The notes beneath the pieces were generated by a model. The model worked only from the letters and a program-made list of their open reading frames with translations. It had not been told where the DNA came from and searched no databases. This document shows positions 27,474 to 36,519 of a DNA stretch of 64,000 bases, one piece after another. Position 1 is the first letter of the stretch. Every line of letters starts with the position of its first letter. Position numbers and translations under genes: made by a program. Origin of the DNA: Clostridium aceticum (GTDB lineage: Bacteria; Bacillota; Clostridia; Peptostreptococcales; Natronincolaceae); contig NZ_CP009687.1 in assembly GCF_001042715.1 (NCBI RefSeq), positions 2,533,418-2,597,417 of the forward strand. Reading direction: 5' to 3'.

Positions 27474-28082
27474 TTAAAATCGTTTAACAATTTCTCCTAG
27501 AGAAGCGTCATTGGTACCTTCACCAACAGCCACAAATTTCCACTCTGCTCCATCACGATAGATCTCTCCTACCATTAAGGCAGTCTTTCCACTATAGCTG
27601 TTTGTTAGGTTATAACGGATGAGTTCTTGTTTGTTATCTAAGTTTACTAAGCGTATAAATGCATTATTAATCATGCCAAAGTCTTGTTTACGGCGAATAC
27701 AATCATAAATGTTTACCACAAAAAATAATTTATGGATATCTGATGGCACTTTGTTTAGTTCAACAAAAATTTCCTCATCATCTCCATCGCCACCGCCAGT
27801 TAAGTTATCTCCTGCATGTTTTACACTTCCACACCCACTCTTTAAGTTGCCAAAGTAAATTAAGTTTTTGTTTGACACTAGTCTACCCTGTTCATTTAGC
27901 ATCAATACAGAGGCATCGCAGTCTATTTCAGGGGCCTTTCCCCCTCCAAATAGAGCGTTCAGTAAGCCTCCCCCTCTTGGCTGTTCCACTGGATCCCAGC
28001 CTAATCCAACCATAATTTTTGATAGTCCTTTGTTTCCCTTGGTTAAGTCGACACGTTGGCCTTTTTGCAAGTTAATTGACAA
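27474..28082 (-). CDS. TerD family protein, divergent middle copy
   Basis: A 202-residue TerD-domain protein. It keeps GDNLTGGGDGDDEE, but its first acidic motif is reduced to DCDASVLML. The region before it carries a glycine-rich insertion (PRGGGLLNALFGGGK) not present in its neighbours. Both points suggest altered calcium binding or partner choice. It lies between two more canonical TerD genes in the same operon. Confidence 0.9.
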   Translation of the reverse strand: MSINLQKGQRVDLTKGNKGLSKIMVGLGWDPVEQPRGGGLLNALFGGGKAPEIDCDASVLMLNEQGRLVSNKNLIYFGNLKSGCGSVKHAGDNLTGGGDGDDEEIFVELNKVPSDIHKLFFVVNIYDCIRRKQDFGMINNAFIRLVNLDNKQELIRYNLTNSYSGKTALMVGEIYRDGAEWKFVAVGEGTNDASLGEIVKRF

Positions 28083-28196
28083 ATTGTTTCCTCCTTCCTA
28101 GAATAAAATCTGGGAATTCTAGATGATTTGTTTCTTCCTCTTCTATTTTAGTGCAATTATCTTGAAAATGCAAATTTTTGTCATTTTTTTCTTGTA

Positions 28197-28778
28197 TTAG
28201 CCTACATTTACACCAAAATTTCTACAAAGAGCAGCAAGACCTCCATAAAAACCACTGCCTATGGCATTGAACTTCCACTCTGCCCCATGGCGATAAAGTT
28301 CTCCTACCACAACAGCAGTTTCAATACTAAAGTCTTCTGAAAGATCATAGCGGATAAGTTCTTCTTCATTTTCTTGTTTAAATACACGAATAAAAGCATT
28401 GGATACCTGTCCAAAATTTTGTGCTCGATTTTCTGCATCATGAATCGTTACTGTAAAAGCAATTTTTTGGATATCTGATGGAACATTGCTAAGATCTATA
28501 GAAACCTGTTCATCATCTCCATCGCCTTCTCCTGTAAGATTGTCCCCCTGGTGGACAATGGCTCCTGATGCATCCTTTAAATTATTGTAAAAGATAAAGT
28601 CTGCATCACTTCTTACTTTCCCCGAATCTCCAAGCAGAAAGGCCGCAGCATCTAAATCAAAATTAAATCCGCCATCATATTTATTGATATCCCATCCAAG
28701 TCCCACAACTACCTTTGATAGACCGGGATTTCCCTTCGTAAGATCTACTTTTTCCCCTTTTTTTAAACTAATTGCCAT
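28197..28778 (-). CDS. TerD family calcium-binding stress protein
   Basis: A 193-residue TerD-domain protein with [10 protein letters not shown] and [14 protein letters not shown] as the two acidic calcium-binding motifs. It is nearly collinear with the protein at 26854, which points to duplication. It follows the TelA gene by 17 bases and has a GAAGAGAT site. Confidence 0.93.
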   Translation of the reverse strand: MAISLKKGEKVDLTKGNPGLSKVVVGLGWDINKYDGGFNFDLDAAAFLLGDSGKVRSDADFIFYNNLKDASGAIVHQGDNLTGEGDGDDEQVSIDLSNVPSDIQKIAFTVTIHDAENRAQNFGQVSNAFIRVFKQENEEELIRYDLSEDFSIETAVVVGELYRHGAEWKFNAIGSGFYGGLAALCRNFGVNVG

Positions 28779-28795
28779 AATAATCTCTTCCTTCC

Positions 28796-29872
28796 CTAGT
28801 AATTTTTACTCTCTAATTGTTTTTGTAATTCCAATAGTCTTTGTTTTGAGGATTCTCTATTTTGTCTATTTTCCTCTTGAATTTGTCTTGTATCGTCAAT
28901 TCCCTTCATGATAGTTTCAAAGGTTTGTTCAAGGGTTTCTATCTTAATGCTAGAGCCTGATGTCAACTGGGCAATTTCTGCAGATTGTCCAGCAATATTT
29001 TGAGCATTTTTCAATAACATTTCATTGGTTTTTTCATCTAATGCCCGCATAGCATCCGCTTGTATTTTTTGTCTTTTAATGGCAATGGCTTGAATTAATC
29101 CAGATTTAAAAACAGGAATCGTGATAACAAAGGCACTGCCAATTTTTCTAAGAAGATTATAATTTCCTTTTTGGATTAATTTAATCTGTGGAGCAGTTTG
29201 CAAAGCAACCATTTTTGCCATTTCCAAATCATGTACCCGTTGTTCCACCATTTCTAGGGCTTGATGTCCATTTTGAAGATTGATGGCATCCATTTGTTCT
29301 CCAGATGCTGCCTGTTTCTCAAGTTCTGGGATAATGTAATTTTTCATCTTATGAATAACAATTTCCCCAGCCTTTATATATTTTTCTAGGTTTTCATAGT
29401 ACATGATATTTTGTTCGAACATCTCTTCTAACATTAAATTGGTTTGATTAATTTCACTTTCATACTTTTTAATCTCTACATAAATCTTAGATATTTCCTT
29501 ATCCATGGTTTGATATTTTTCTAGCAAACGGCTAATATCATTTTTAACTTTATTAAAGATTTTACTGATAAAGCCTTGCTTTCCTTCTGAAAAATCCTTG
29601 GGATCAAATTTTCCCATAATTGCATTCAGTTGCTGAAGCATTTTTCCACTATCCTCTACAGAAGAGTTACTGATGGAAGATAAAATGCGGTCACTAAACT
29701 TTGAAATTTCTACAGCTGTTTCCTGCCCAAAGGACATAATTGCTTGAGCATTGCGAACATCCAGCTCATTAGCTATTTTTTGAACCTCTGGTGATTTCTT
29801 TAGTTTTAATGCCACTTCACCTGCTTTTTTATCTAAATCTACTTCTTGTACTTCTAATAATTCATTCATCAA
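28796..29872 (-). CDS. TelA/KlaA family toxic-anion resistance protein
   Basis: A 358-residue, largely alpha-helical cytoplasmic protein of the TelA family (the Bacillus YceH type). Long coiled-coil stretches cover about residues 120-260. The family core [23 protein letters not shown] lies near residue 250, with [12 protein letters not shown] after it. It sits between the YceG-like and TerD genes in the same order as in Bacillus yce operons. Relatives are linked to tellurite and cell-envelope antibiotic resistance. Confidence 0.92.
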   Translation of the reverse strand: MMNELLEVQEVDLDKKAGEVALKLKKSPEVQKIANELDVRNAQAIMSFGQETAVEISKFSDRILSSISNSSVEDSGKMLQQLNAIMGKFDPKDFSEGKQGFISKIFNKVKNDISRLLEKYQTMDKEISKIYVEIKKYESEINQTNLMLEEMFEQNIMYYENLEKYIKAGEIVIHKMKNYIIPELEKQAASGEQMDAINLQNGHQALEMVEQRVHDLEMAKMVALQTAPQIKLIQKGNYNLLRKIGSAFVITIPVFKSGLIQAIAIKRQKIQADAMRALDEKTNEMLLKNAQNIAGQSAEIAQLTSGSSIKIETLEQTFETIMKGIDDTRQIQEENRQNRESSKQRLLELQKQLESKNY

Positions 29873-29896
29873 CTTTTCCCCCTAGCCATCCCAGTT

Positions 29897-31609
29897 TTAA
29901 AAAAATCTTGATAAGATTTTCTTAAAACCATTGTTTTTTTTGTTTTCTGCTTGTCCATGAAAGTCTAAGTCAAAAGTAAAATTTTCTAGTTTATGAATAT
30001 CATAATAATAACAGTTTATACCATTTTCAATATTATTATAACCCGTAGGAGTTACAATTACGATATCAAAGCCCGAAAAATGCAAAAATCCTATTACAAT
30101 TAGGTCCTCCTGTGTAAAAGTACCTTCATCCCCATCAAAGATTACCAGCTTAGGCAATTGGTGAGGATAATCAAACTTTTGCAGCAAATCCAAATATTTC
30201 TTCTCCAAAGTAAGGATTGTATACAAACACTTTGCCTTTAATTGAGGCGTCATAGGAAACACAAAAAAGTCTTCTTGGCTTACTAACTCATCGATTTTAT
30301 CTAAGATCAAATCCTGTACTGCACTACGCAAATAGCCAAAGCGATATTCTGGTAGACACTTTATTCTCTCCCTATTGAGCTTACCTTCTTTATCAAAAAT
30401 CCCTGAGCTGAGGGCATAGCCTCGTGACGGATATATGGGGATTTTATCGATGAGGATACCCATATCTCCATTGTCCTTTAGTTTGTTAAGATTTACTAAA
30501 TACTCGTTGATGTCTGTAGCCGTCCCACTAATTTTAGCAAAAATATTAGGAATATAAACGCTGCCGGTTTCTACCTTGAAGCCTTGCCGAAAACGAGCCT
30601 GTTCTTTCCATAATATAAAAAGCTCTTCGTAGGTGGTTTGTAGTGGAGTAGAAAATAATTTATAATCTTCAAACTGCCAAGGACGATAAAGGCCCCCCTC
30701 CTCTGTGTGCAATATTCTATCAATTTCTACAGAAGCCCTACGGGCAACAGTTTCTTGTCGATGCCCCTTTGGTAACTGTGGAAAAGGAATCAGATCCATT
30801 TTTTCATCATACTCCAAAAGTTTTGAGTAGATGTTGCTTTCCTGCACCTCATCAAACTTGCTTGCATCTTGAGGATTGAAATAGAGAATATCACAGCCTA
30901 TTAGAGAAAGAAAAATAAGAAAATAGACTTCGTCCCTTTGAATATCCCCATAAAACAATACTTTCGGATTTACTTTTCCATACTCATATGCCTGTATAAG
31001 GGATAAAGCATATTTTTCTATCCAGTAAAGGATTTTGATGTAGAAGTTTTTAATAATATTCATATTTCTCTGATTTTTCATAAATATATCCAGCAGAATT
31101 GCTAGCTTATCTTTAATCAACTGCTGTTTTGTTTCGCCAATATCAGAAAGTATCCCTTTTTTCAAAGTACCTTCTACAACTTTTTTTCCATTTTGCAGAC
31201 CTAATTTTTCACTACATATCCAATGAGGCACTATTTTTTGGACCATTTTAGGATCTATCGACTTGTCAAAGTGATCATCTACCTTTAAATATAGCTTGTG
31301 CTGCTGCAATAATTTCTCGTTAAGCAATAAAAGCTTTTCTTTATAACTCTGCCTGTCTTCTACACCGATAATACGATAAAAATAGATAGGTGTTACCATC
31401 AACCTATGGTTTGCTGCAAAACCTCTTCTCTCTTTGGGCAGAGTAAAAATATCTTCAAAAATGTCTTTGGCCTCTGCACTAATTGTATTTAGTGCAAGAT
31501 GAGCAAATTCTGCTTGACTCATACTGGGGGCACAAAACGCCCTTTCACCACCTTTTCGGTCTAACAAATATAACAGGGAATCCTCCTCTGTCTTAATATC
31601 TTGCTCCAT
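29897..31609 (-). CDS. YceG-like protein of the Ter stress operon
   Basis: A 570-residue protein resembling Bacillus YceG, a conserved partner of TerD and TelA genes with unknown biochemical activity. Two parts are apparent: an N-terminal part with FCAPSMSQAEFAHLALNTISAEAKDIFEDIF and a C-terminal part with PRGYALSSGIF and KLVIFDGDEGTFTQEDLIVIGFLHFSGFDIVI. It is the first gene of the operon and follows a good promoter. No terC gene is present in this window. Confidence 0.8.
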   Translation of the reverse strand: MEQDIKTEEDSLLYLLDRKGGERAFCAPSMSQAEFAHLALNTISAEAKDIFEDIFTLPKERRGFAANHRLMVTPIYFYRIIGVEDRQSYKEKLLLLNEKLLQQHKLYLKVDDHFDKSIDPKMVQKIVPHWICSEKLGLQNGKKVVEGTLKKGILSDIGETKQQLIKDKLAILLDIFMKNQRNMNIIKNFYIKILYWIEKYALSLIQAYEYGKVNPKVLFYGDIQRDEVYFLIFLSLIGCDILYFNPQDASKFDEVQESNIYSKLLEYDEKMDLIPFPQLPKGHRQETVARRASVEIDRILHTEEGGLYRPWQFEDYKLFSTPLQTTYEELFILWKEQARFRQGFKVETGSVYIPNIFAKISGTATDINEYLVNLNKLKDNGDMGILIDKIPIYPSRGYALSSGIFDKEGKLNRERIKCLPEYRFGYLRSAVQDLILDKIDELVSQEDFFVFPMTPQLKAKCLYTILTLEKKYLDLLQKFDYPHQLPKLVIFDGDEGTFTQEDLIVIGFLHFSGFDIVIVTPTGYNNIENGINCYYYDIHKLENFTFDLDFHGQAENKKNNGFKKILSRFF

Positions 31610-31677
31610 TGAAAGTACCTACTATACATTTGATATATACATTTATTAGCGTATTATATTATTTTACTTATATACTC

Positions 31678-31706
31678 ATTATACCCATAGTGTTTGTATT
31701 TTTCAA
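31678..31706 (-). promoter_or_regulatory. Sigma-A promoter of the YceG-TelA-TerD operon
   Basis: TTGAAA (31701-31706) and a perfect TATAAT (31678-31683) are 17 bases apart on the minus strand. The transcript would start about 60 bases before the YceG-like gene. Confidence 0.7.
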
Positions 31707-31799
31707 TATTTTTTGGACTTCTCCCTTTGATTAACATATTGAGGGAGCTACCTTTTCTTCATCGTTTCTAGTGATAGTCTATACTTCATTTAAAATACA

Positions 31800-31842
31800 A
31801 AATCCCAAAACTCCTATTATACAATGAGGAATCTTGGGATTT
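31800..31842 (-). terminator. Terminator after the alanine/glycine symporter gene
   Basis: AAAATCCCAA and TTGGGATTTT (minus strand) with an inner TTCCTC/GGAG pairing form a long stem followed by GTATTTT. It lies about 80 bases after the symporter stop codon. Confidence 0.7.
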
Positions 31843-31918
31843 TATAAATTAAATAAATGCCAATATTATACAAAGATTACTTTACTTTAATAGTAATTAT
31901 ACTAATTTAATTGCTTTT

Positions 31919-33367
31919 TTATGCTTTTACTTTACCGTTTATTTTATTCCATAGATCTGCATTTTTAATACCTAATTTCTTAGGATCAAACACAGGGTCT
32001 ATACCTTTAGCTTTTTGTTCTTCGTAATCTTTAAGAGTTGCTATCCCTGGTTTTGTAAGAAGAATAATCGCGATAATATTTAACCACGCCATTACCCCTA
32101 CCCCTACATCACCTAAGGCCCAAACAGTACCTGCTGAATTAATAGCACCAATAAATGTCATCACCAACAACGTTACACGGGTAATATTGAAGATCAATTT
32201 ATGATTTTTGAAGTTCCTTGTTACATAAGCAACATTTACCTCAGCATAGTAGTAATACGCCATTAGGGTTGTAAAGGCAAAGAAGAATAGTGCAATCGCT
32301 ACGAATGCCCCACCAAACCTTGGCATTAAGGTTCCCACTGCTGCCTGAGTAAAAGCTGGACCTGGGTTTACTCCTGGAAGGTTTTCCGCTAGGAAACCAC
32401 CTGCACCATCAGCTACATTATAAGAACCAGTAATTAAGATCATAAAGGCAGTTGCTGAACATACAAATAATGTGTCAACATAAACTGAGAATGCTTGTAC
32501 TAAACCTTGTTTTGCAGGATGGCTTACTTCTGCTGCTGCAGCAGCCATAGGACCTGTTCCTTGACCAGCTTCATTTGAATAAATTCCTCTTCGAACTCCC
32601 CACATAATCGCTTGACCTATAATAGCACCAAAGGCAGCTTTTGTACTAAATGCTGATGAGAAGATAAGAGCAAGGATGCTAGGAATTTGTGCAATGTTCA
32701 TTACGATAATAATTAATGCAACAATAATATATGCAATCGCCATAAAGGGTACAATCAGCTCCGCTGCTTTACCGATACGTTTTACCCCTCCGAAAATGAT
32801 AAGACCTAATAAAGCTGATACGATTAAACCTGTGATCACAGGACTAACACCAAATGCATTGTCCATAGAGTTTGCAATACTGTTGGCTTGAATTCCTGGT
32901 AAGAAGAAGCCCATGGATATCACTGCAGCTACTGCAAAGATCATGGCATACCATTTTTGTCCTAATCCTTTTTCAATAAAATAAGAAGGACCTCCACGAT
33001 ATTCCCCATTCATTTCTTCCTTCCAAACCTGAGCTAATGCTGCCTCAACATAAGCAGAACCTGCACCTAGGAAGGCAATTGCCCACATCCAAAATACCGC
33101 ACCAGGACCCCCAAAACCTATAGCAGAGGCAACCCCAGCAATATTACCAGTACCAACACGTCCTCCTAAAGCCATAGCGAAACTCTGGAAAGAAGATACC
33201 CCCGAATCCGAACTTTCTCCACTAAATAATTGCCCTACCATGTCCTTGAAAAGACGTACTTGCGGAAACTTCATAAGCACTGAAAAATATACCCCCGCAC
33301 CTAGACAAAGCCATACTAACCATTGGGACCAGATAATGTCATTTAACGCATTTAAAATTGCTTCCAT
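31919..33367 (-). CDS. Alanine/glycine:cation symporter (AGCS family)
   Basis: A 482-residue sodium-coupled amino-acid carrier with about 11 membrane helices. Family signatures include GGRVGTGNIAGVASAIGFGGPGAVFWMW near residue 70 and RRGIYSNEAGQGTGPMAAAAA near residue 265. The gene has its own sigma-54 promoter 50 bases upstream and a hairpin after its end. It is therefore probably induced by the activator encoded next to it, in response to nitrogen or amino-acid supply. Confidence 0.93.
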   Translation of the reverse strand: MEAILNALNDIIWSQWLVWLCLGAGVYFSVLMKFPQVRLFKDMVGQLFSGESSDSGVSSFQSFAMALGGRVGTGNIAGVASAIGFGGPGAVFWMWAIAFLGAGSAYVEAALAQVWKEEMNGEYRGGPSYFIEKGLGQKWYAMIFAVAAVISMGFFLPGIQANSIANSMDNAFGVSPVITGLIVSALLGLIIFGGVKRIGKAAELIVPFMAIAYIIVALIIIVMNIAQIPSILALIFSSAFSTKAAFGAIIGQAIMWGVRRGIYSNEAGQGTGPMAAAAAEVSHPAKQGLVQAFSVYVDTLFVCSATAFMILITGSYNVADGAGGFLAENLPGVNPGPAFTQAAVGTLMPRFGGAFVAIALFFFAFTTLMAYYYYAEVNVAYVTRNFKNHKLIFNITRVTLLVMTFIGAINSAGTVWALGDVGVGVMAWLNIIAIILLTKPGIATLKDYEEQKAKGIDPVFDPKKLGIKNADLWNKINGKVKA

Positions 33368-33424
33368 GTTTTAATTCTCCTCCCTAGTTGTAATATAATG
33401 TTTATATGATAGCTCAATTATGTA

Positions 33425-33441
33425 TTGCAAGTTCCATGCCA
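33425..33441 (-). promoter_or_regulatory. Sigma-54 (-24/-12) promoter of the AGCS symporter gene
   Basis: On the minus strand TGGCATGGAACTTGCAA matches the sigma-54 consensus TGGCACG-N4-TTGC with one difference. GG and GC are correctly 12 bases apart. The predicted start near 33415 leaves a leader of about 48 bases before the symporter ATG. A gene for a sigma-54 activator lies 0.5 kb away. Confidence 0.8.
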
Positions 33442-33469
33442 AATATATTAATGCTAAAATTTTAGGAAT

Positions 33470-33530
33470 TGATAAAAAATTATCACAAATAGCGGGAATT
33501 TTATTTCCTATGACGAGAAATTTTTTTCTC
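33470..33530. promoter_or_regulatory. Candidate upstream activator sites (two inverted repeats)
   Basis: TGATAA-AAAA-TTATCA (33470-33485) and GAGAAA-TTTT-TTTCTC (33515-33530) are perfect inverted repeats located 30-90 bases upstream of the sigma-54 promoter. That is where an enhancer-binding activator would dock. Simple AT-rich palindromes arise by chance, so this is weak. Confidence 0.3.
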
Positions 33531-33568
33531 ATTTATTATTTCTGTATCTTATGTTTGTATATGCTACA

Positions 33569-33703
33569 CATTAGTGTTAACCTAAACCATAACATAATTT
33601 GTCATCCTGAGAGGAGCAAAGCGGAGTCGAAGGATCTTAGAATTGACAAAATGACTGTTCCACAGAATTTTGGAAATAGCTGTATTAAGTTAATGCTTGT
33701 GAT
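33569..33703. repeat. Palindromic intergenic repeat B, full-length copy
   Basis: Starts TTAGTGTTAACCTAAACCATA, carries TTTGTCATCCTGAG, AGCAAAGCGGAGTCGAAG and GGATCTTAG, and ends GTATTAAGTTAATGC. It lies upstream of the sigma-54 promoter region. Together with the hairpin at 33715 and the next repeat B copy it fills the 33368-33948 gap. Confidence 0.8.
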
Positions 33704-33714
33704 ATGCTGCATAT

Positions 33715-33764
33715 AAAAAAACAGCCTGGTGCCATAAGTTACATATGCCACCAGGCTGTTTTTT
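33715..33764. terminator. Strong bidirectional terminator
   Basis: AAAAAACAGCCTGGTGGCAT-like and ATGCCACCAGGCTGTTTTTT arms form a stem of about 17 pairs with A- and T-runs on both sides. Reading on the minus strand it is the terminator for the sigma-54 activator, now separated from that gene by a repeat B copy. Confidence 0.8.
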
Positions 33765-33782
33765 ATAGAATATATTAATGTT

Positions 33783-33948
33783 TCATAGCCTTAACTTAAG
33801 CCATAATTTGTCATCCTGAGTGGAGCAAAGCGGAATCGAAGGATCTTAGTGTTGGTAAAATCCTTGGCTACTCCAAGATCCTTCGCTACGCTCAGGATGA
33901 CAGTGTAAGAGGATTTTAGTAATAATCGTATTAAGTTAACGCCTATGA
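33783..33948. repeat. Palindromic intergenic repeat B, longest copy
   Basis: Ends CATAGCCTTAACTTAA and TTAAGTTAACGCCTATG are inverted. Inside, GTCATCCTGAGTGGAGC and its near-complement GCTACGCTCAGGATGAC, as well as GAAGGATCTTAG and CAAGATCCTTCG, pair with each other. The element can thus fold into one long hairpin. Its right end touches the stop codon of the activator gene. Confidence 0.85.
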
Positions 33949-34947
33949 TTAATGTTTATAAATGCTATATTCATTAATTTTATTAAACAACTGTCTTCTG
34001 CTAATTCCTAGTTGTTCCGCTGTACTGGTCATATTAAAATCATTGAGGGATAACATCTTTTCTATGTGTTTCTTCTCGGCAGCTGCTCTAACATCTTTAA
34101 GAAGCAGAGGACTTGATGGATTAATATATATTTCCTCTGATATATCTTTTATACTAATCATGCCATCTCTTGAAAGAACTACCAGACGTTCTATGATATT
34201 TTTTAATTCTCTAATATTTCCAGGATAATTGTAATTCATCAAAGCACTTAAGGCCTCAACCTCTATATTGAAGATATCCTTTTTAAGCTCCACAGCATAC
34301 TTAAAAATAAAGTAATCTATCAATCTTCTAAGATCCTCTTTTCTCTCTCTTAAGGAAGGAATGTTGATAACAATAGTACTAATTCTATAATAAAAGTCTT
34401 CTCGAAACTTTTTCTCTTCAATACGCTGCTTAATATCTCTATTGGTAGCACAAATTAACCTAAAATCTATATCCATTAATACATTAGAACCAATTCTTGC
34501 AATCTTTTTATTGTCTAATACTCTTAAAAGGTTTAATTGTACATCTAATGTTGTATCACCAATTTCGTCTAAAAACAGCGTTCCCCCGTGGGCTTCTTCG
34601 ATTCTTCCAATTCTTTTCTCATAAGCTCCAGTAAAGGCACCCTTTTCATGTCCATATAGTTCTGATTGCAGTAAGTATTCAGAAAAAGCATGACAATTTA
34701 CTGCCACAAAAGCATTATCTTTTCTTGAACTAAGATGGTGGATATAGTTTGCAAAAACTTCTTTACCAACCCCAGATTCTCCAAGAAGCAAAATAGAAGA
34801 ATTGCTATCTGCTGCTCTGGAAGCTAAATCTAAGGCTTTATTAAATGCTCTATTTCTTGATTCAAGAAAATAGTTTGGCGTTGGCAAATCATTGACACTC
34901 CCACAGCTAAAGCAGTGGGATTCTTGAGTGATTAAACCGAAGTACAT
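33949..34947 (-). CDS. Sigma-54-dependent activator (AAA+ and Fis-type HTH), 5' end displaced by an IS
   Basis: The visible frame has a complete AAA+ sigma-54 domain: Walker A GESGVGKE, the sigma-54 contact loop GAFTGA, Walker B TLFLDEIGD and the arginine-finger region SLRERKEDL. A C-terminal Fis-type helix-turn-helix follows (TAEQLGISRRQLFNKI). There is no sensor domain. The first 19 or so codons of this frame (to 34892) are IS200/IS605 right-end DNA. The original start is the ATG at 36655 with a GGAGG site. Joining 36621 to 34891 restores an in-frame protein of about 325 residues beginning MNNNLRILNKVTDLPTP. As it stands the gene is probably poorly expressed, or expressed from the IS. Its likely target is the sigma-54 promoter of the AGCS gene. 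Confidence 0.85.
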   Translation of the reverse strand: MYFGLITQESHCFSCGSVNDLPTPNYFLESRNRAFNKALDLASRAADSNSSILLLGESGVGKEVFANYIHHLSSRKDNAFVAVNCHAFSEYLLQSELYGHEKGAFTGAYEKRIGRIEEAHGGTLFLDEIGDTTLDVQLNLLRVLDNKKIARIGSNVLMDIDFRLICATNRDIKQRIEEKKFREDFYYRISTIVINIPSLRERKEDLRRLIDYFIFKYAVELKKDIFNIEVEALSALMNYNYPGNIRELKNIIERLVVLSRDGMISIKDISEEIYINPSSPLLLKDVRAAAEKKHIEKMLSLNDFNMTSTAEQLGISRRQLFNKINEYSIYKH

Positions 34948-35040
34948 TTCTGCTATCGGAGTATGACCTCAAGCTTAGGGTATGCCATTACCCCTCCTAG
35001 AGCAGTACATATAGTACCCTAGGCTAGTAGACTTTTACCA
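34876..35040 (-). ncRNA. Candidate omega RNA (reRNA) of the TnpB element
   Basis: In IS605-type elements the 3' part of tnpB and the right end are processed into an RNA that guides the TnpB nuclease, with the guide copied from host DNA next to the right end. Here that region includes the hairpin at 34899-34920, and the guide would be the roughly 16 bases from 34891 downward, TGATTTGCCAACGCCA on the minus strand. The upstream boundary is a guess. This is assigned by position only. Confidence 0.4.
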
Positions 35041-36116
35041 TCTACTACAGGTGCATTAATTATATTTATAGCACCTACTCTATCCCTATGTGTTTTAAAA
35101 CCACAGGAGCATTTATATTTTCTATCTCTTGCTTTATTTAGTTTCTTACATTCAGGGCATATTTGAGAAGTGTATTTAGGATCAACATATTCAACCTTTA
35201 TCCCCTTCAATAGTGCCTTATACTCTATGAATTGAGCTAGACGATAGAATGACCATGTATGTAGATTTTTTTCGTTTTTACGGCTTGTTCTTGCCGTGTT
35301 TCTGATATTCGTTAATTTTTCAAGCCGAATATCAGAAACATTATTATTTACTGCAAAATTAATTATTTCTCTACTTACTTTGTGGTCTTGGTCTGTCATC
35401 CAACGTTGTTCTTTATCATCAAGCTTTTTAATGACTTTAAGCTTCTTGGCTTTTCCAAGTTTTTTACGTTTCGCTTTATATTTACGTTTGACGTATTTAT
35501 TTTGCCTACCGTTTCCAAAAAAAAACGTTTTTCCTGAATCGGTTACAGCTACAGCAGGAACTTTTAGGCCTAAGTCAACACCCATTACAACATCACCTTT
35601 AACTATATGAGATACTTTTTCAACACTTATTTGAGCGATATATTTATTGCTTTTCTTAGTTATACGCAATGCTCCCAAATGACCTTCTAGTTGTTTTAGC
35701 TGATAGTCTGTCATGATAGTTCTAGTTTGAATACGCTGCGATTTCCCATCTATAATAACGGGAAAACTAAGAATACCGTCTTTAAGTGAATAATTTTGAT
35801 TATTCCATATACAGACAGGTTTTTTAAGGGTAGCTACATTGATTACTTTTTGTTTATCAGTAGGCAGTTTGGAATTAGCCTTGATAGCTTTCTTGTACTT
35901 AGTACAGATACTTTTGGCATCTCTAATAGATTGATTTTTCACTGCACTTGGCATATTTGCAAAAACATCTTTAGATGATAGCTTTACTCTTTCTTCTGAT
36001 TGGAGCGTAGATGAAACAAGGCTATTAACAGTATGGATATATTCTTTTGATATAGATTCTATTAGTTGTACTTGTTCTTTTGTCAAAATAATATTAAATT
36101 TTACTGTTATCTGCAT
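35019..36116 (-). CDS. tnpB: TnpB RNA-guided nuclease of the IS200/IS605 element
   Basis: A 365-residue TnpB from the ATG at 36116, with AAGGGGGTG just before it. The frame reaches 36149 but overlaps tnpA. RuvC residues appear intact: D181 in GVDLGL, E266 in IRLEKLTNIR and D345 in THRDRVGAINI. The zinc ribbon is CPEC..CSCG near residues 320-340. TnpB cuts DNA under guide-RNA direction and helps retain the element. It starts 4 bases after tnpA stops. Confidence 0.92.
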   Translation of the reverse strand: MQITVKFNIILTKEQVQLIESISKEYIHTVNSLVSSTLQSEERVKLSSKDVFANMPSAVKNQSIRDAKSICTKYKKAIKANSKLPTDKQKVINVATLKKPVCIWNNQNYSLKDGILSFPVIIDGKSQRIQTRTIMTDYQLKQLEGHLGALRITKKSNKYIAQISVEKVSHIVKGDVVMGVDLGLKVPAVAVTDSGKTFFFGNGRQNKYVKRKYKAKRKKLGKAKKLKVIKKLDDKEQRWMTDQDHKVSREIINFAVNNNVSDIRLEKLTNIRNTARTSRKNEKNLHTWSFYRLAQFIEYKALLKGIKVEYVDPKYTSQICPECKKLNKARDRKYKCSCGFKTHRDRVGAINIINAPVVDGKSLLA

Positions 36117-36120
36117 TGTT

Positions 36121-36519
36121 TCACCCCCTTGTTTTTTGTTCTTCAACATATCGTTTTATAGTTTCACTTGATACATTTCCTGCGGTAGATACAAAATAGC
36201 TTCTTGTCCAAAGACTTGGCAAATGTCGCAGATGTTTAAATTCCTGCCTTAATAATCGAGAAGTCACTCCTTTCACTTTTGCCATTATGTCTGCTGGACT
36301 TAAATGAGGAAGTGCATTGACAAAAAGATGGCAGTGGTCTTTATCACATTCTATTGCCAAAATTTCTATTTCAATGTCTTTACAAATCTCATTGAGAAGC
36401 TGTTTAAATTTTATTTCAACTTCTCCAACTAGAACTTTACGTCTGTACCTTGGACAGAAAACAAAATGATAGTTTATTAAAGATACTGTTGTTTGTGTTC
36501 TTCTATAATCTTGTCCCAT
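36121..36519 (-). CDS. tnpA: TnpA, Y1 HUH single-strand transposase
   Basis: A 132-residue transposase of the IS200/IS605 family. The HUH motif is DHCHLFV (H62 and H64) and the catalytic tyrosine is Y124 in SETIKRYVEEQ. It excises and inserts the element as single-stranded DNA between TTAC-type targets. Length and all catalytic residues are normal, so the element may be active. Confidence 0.93.
   Translation of the reverse strand: MGQDYRRTQTTVSLINYHFVFCPRYRRKVLVGEVEIKFKQLLNEICKDIEIEILAIECDKDHCHLFVNALPHLSPADIMAKVKGVTSRLLRQEFKHLRHLPSLWTRSYFVSTAGNVSSETIKRYVEEQKTRG

Noticed and set aside
30212-30224. TTGTATACAAA resembling the uxuA operator
   Set aside because: It lies deep inside the YceG-like coding sequence, far from any promoter, and lacks the outer palindrome bases, so it is probably chance.
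33420-33716. 98-codon plus-strand open frame upstream of the symporter
   Set aside because: It overlaps the sigma-54 promoter and a full repeat B copy; its translation is repeat sequence and no start signal is present.
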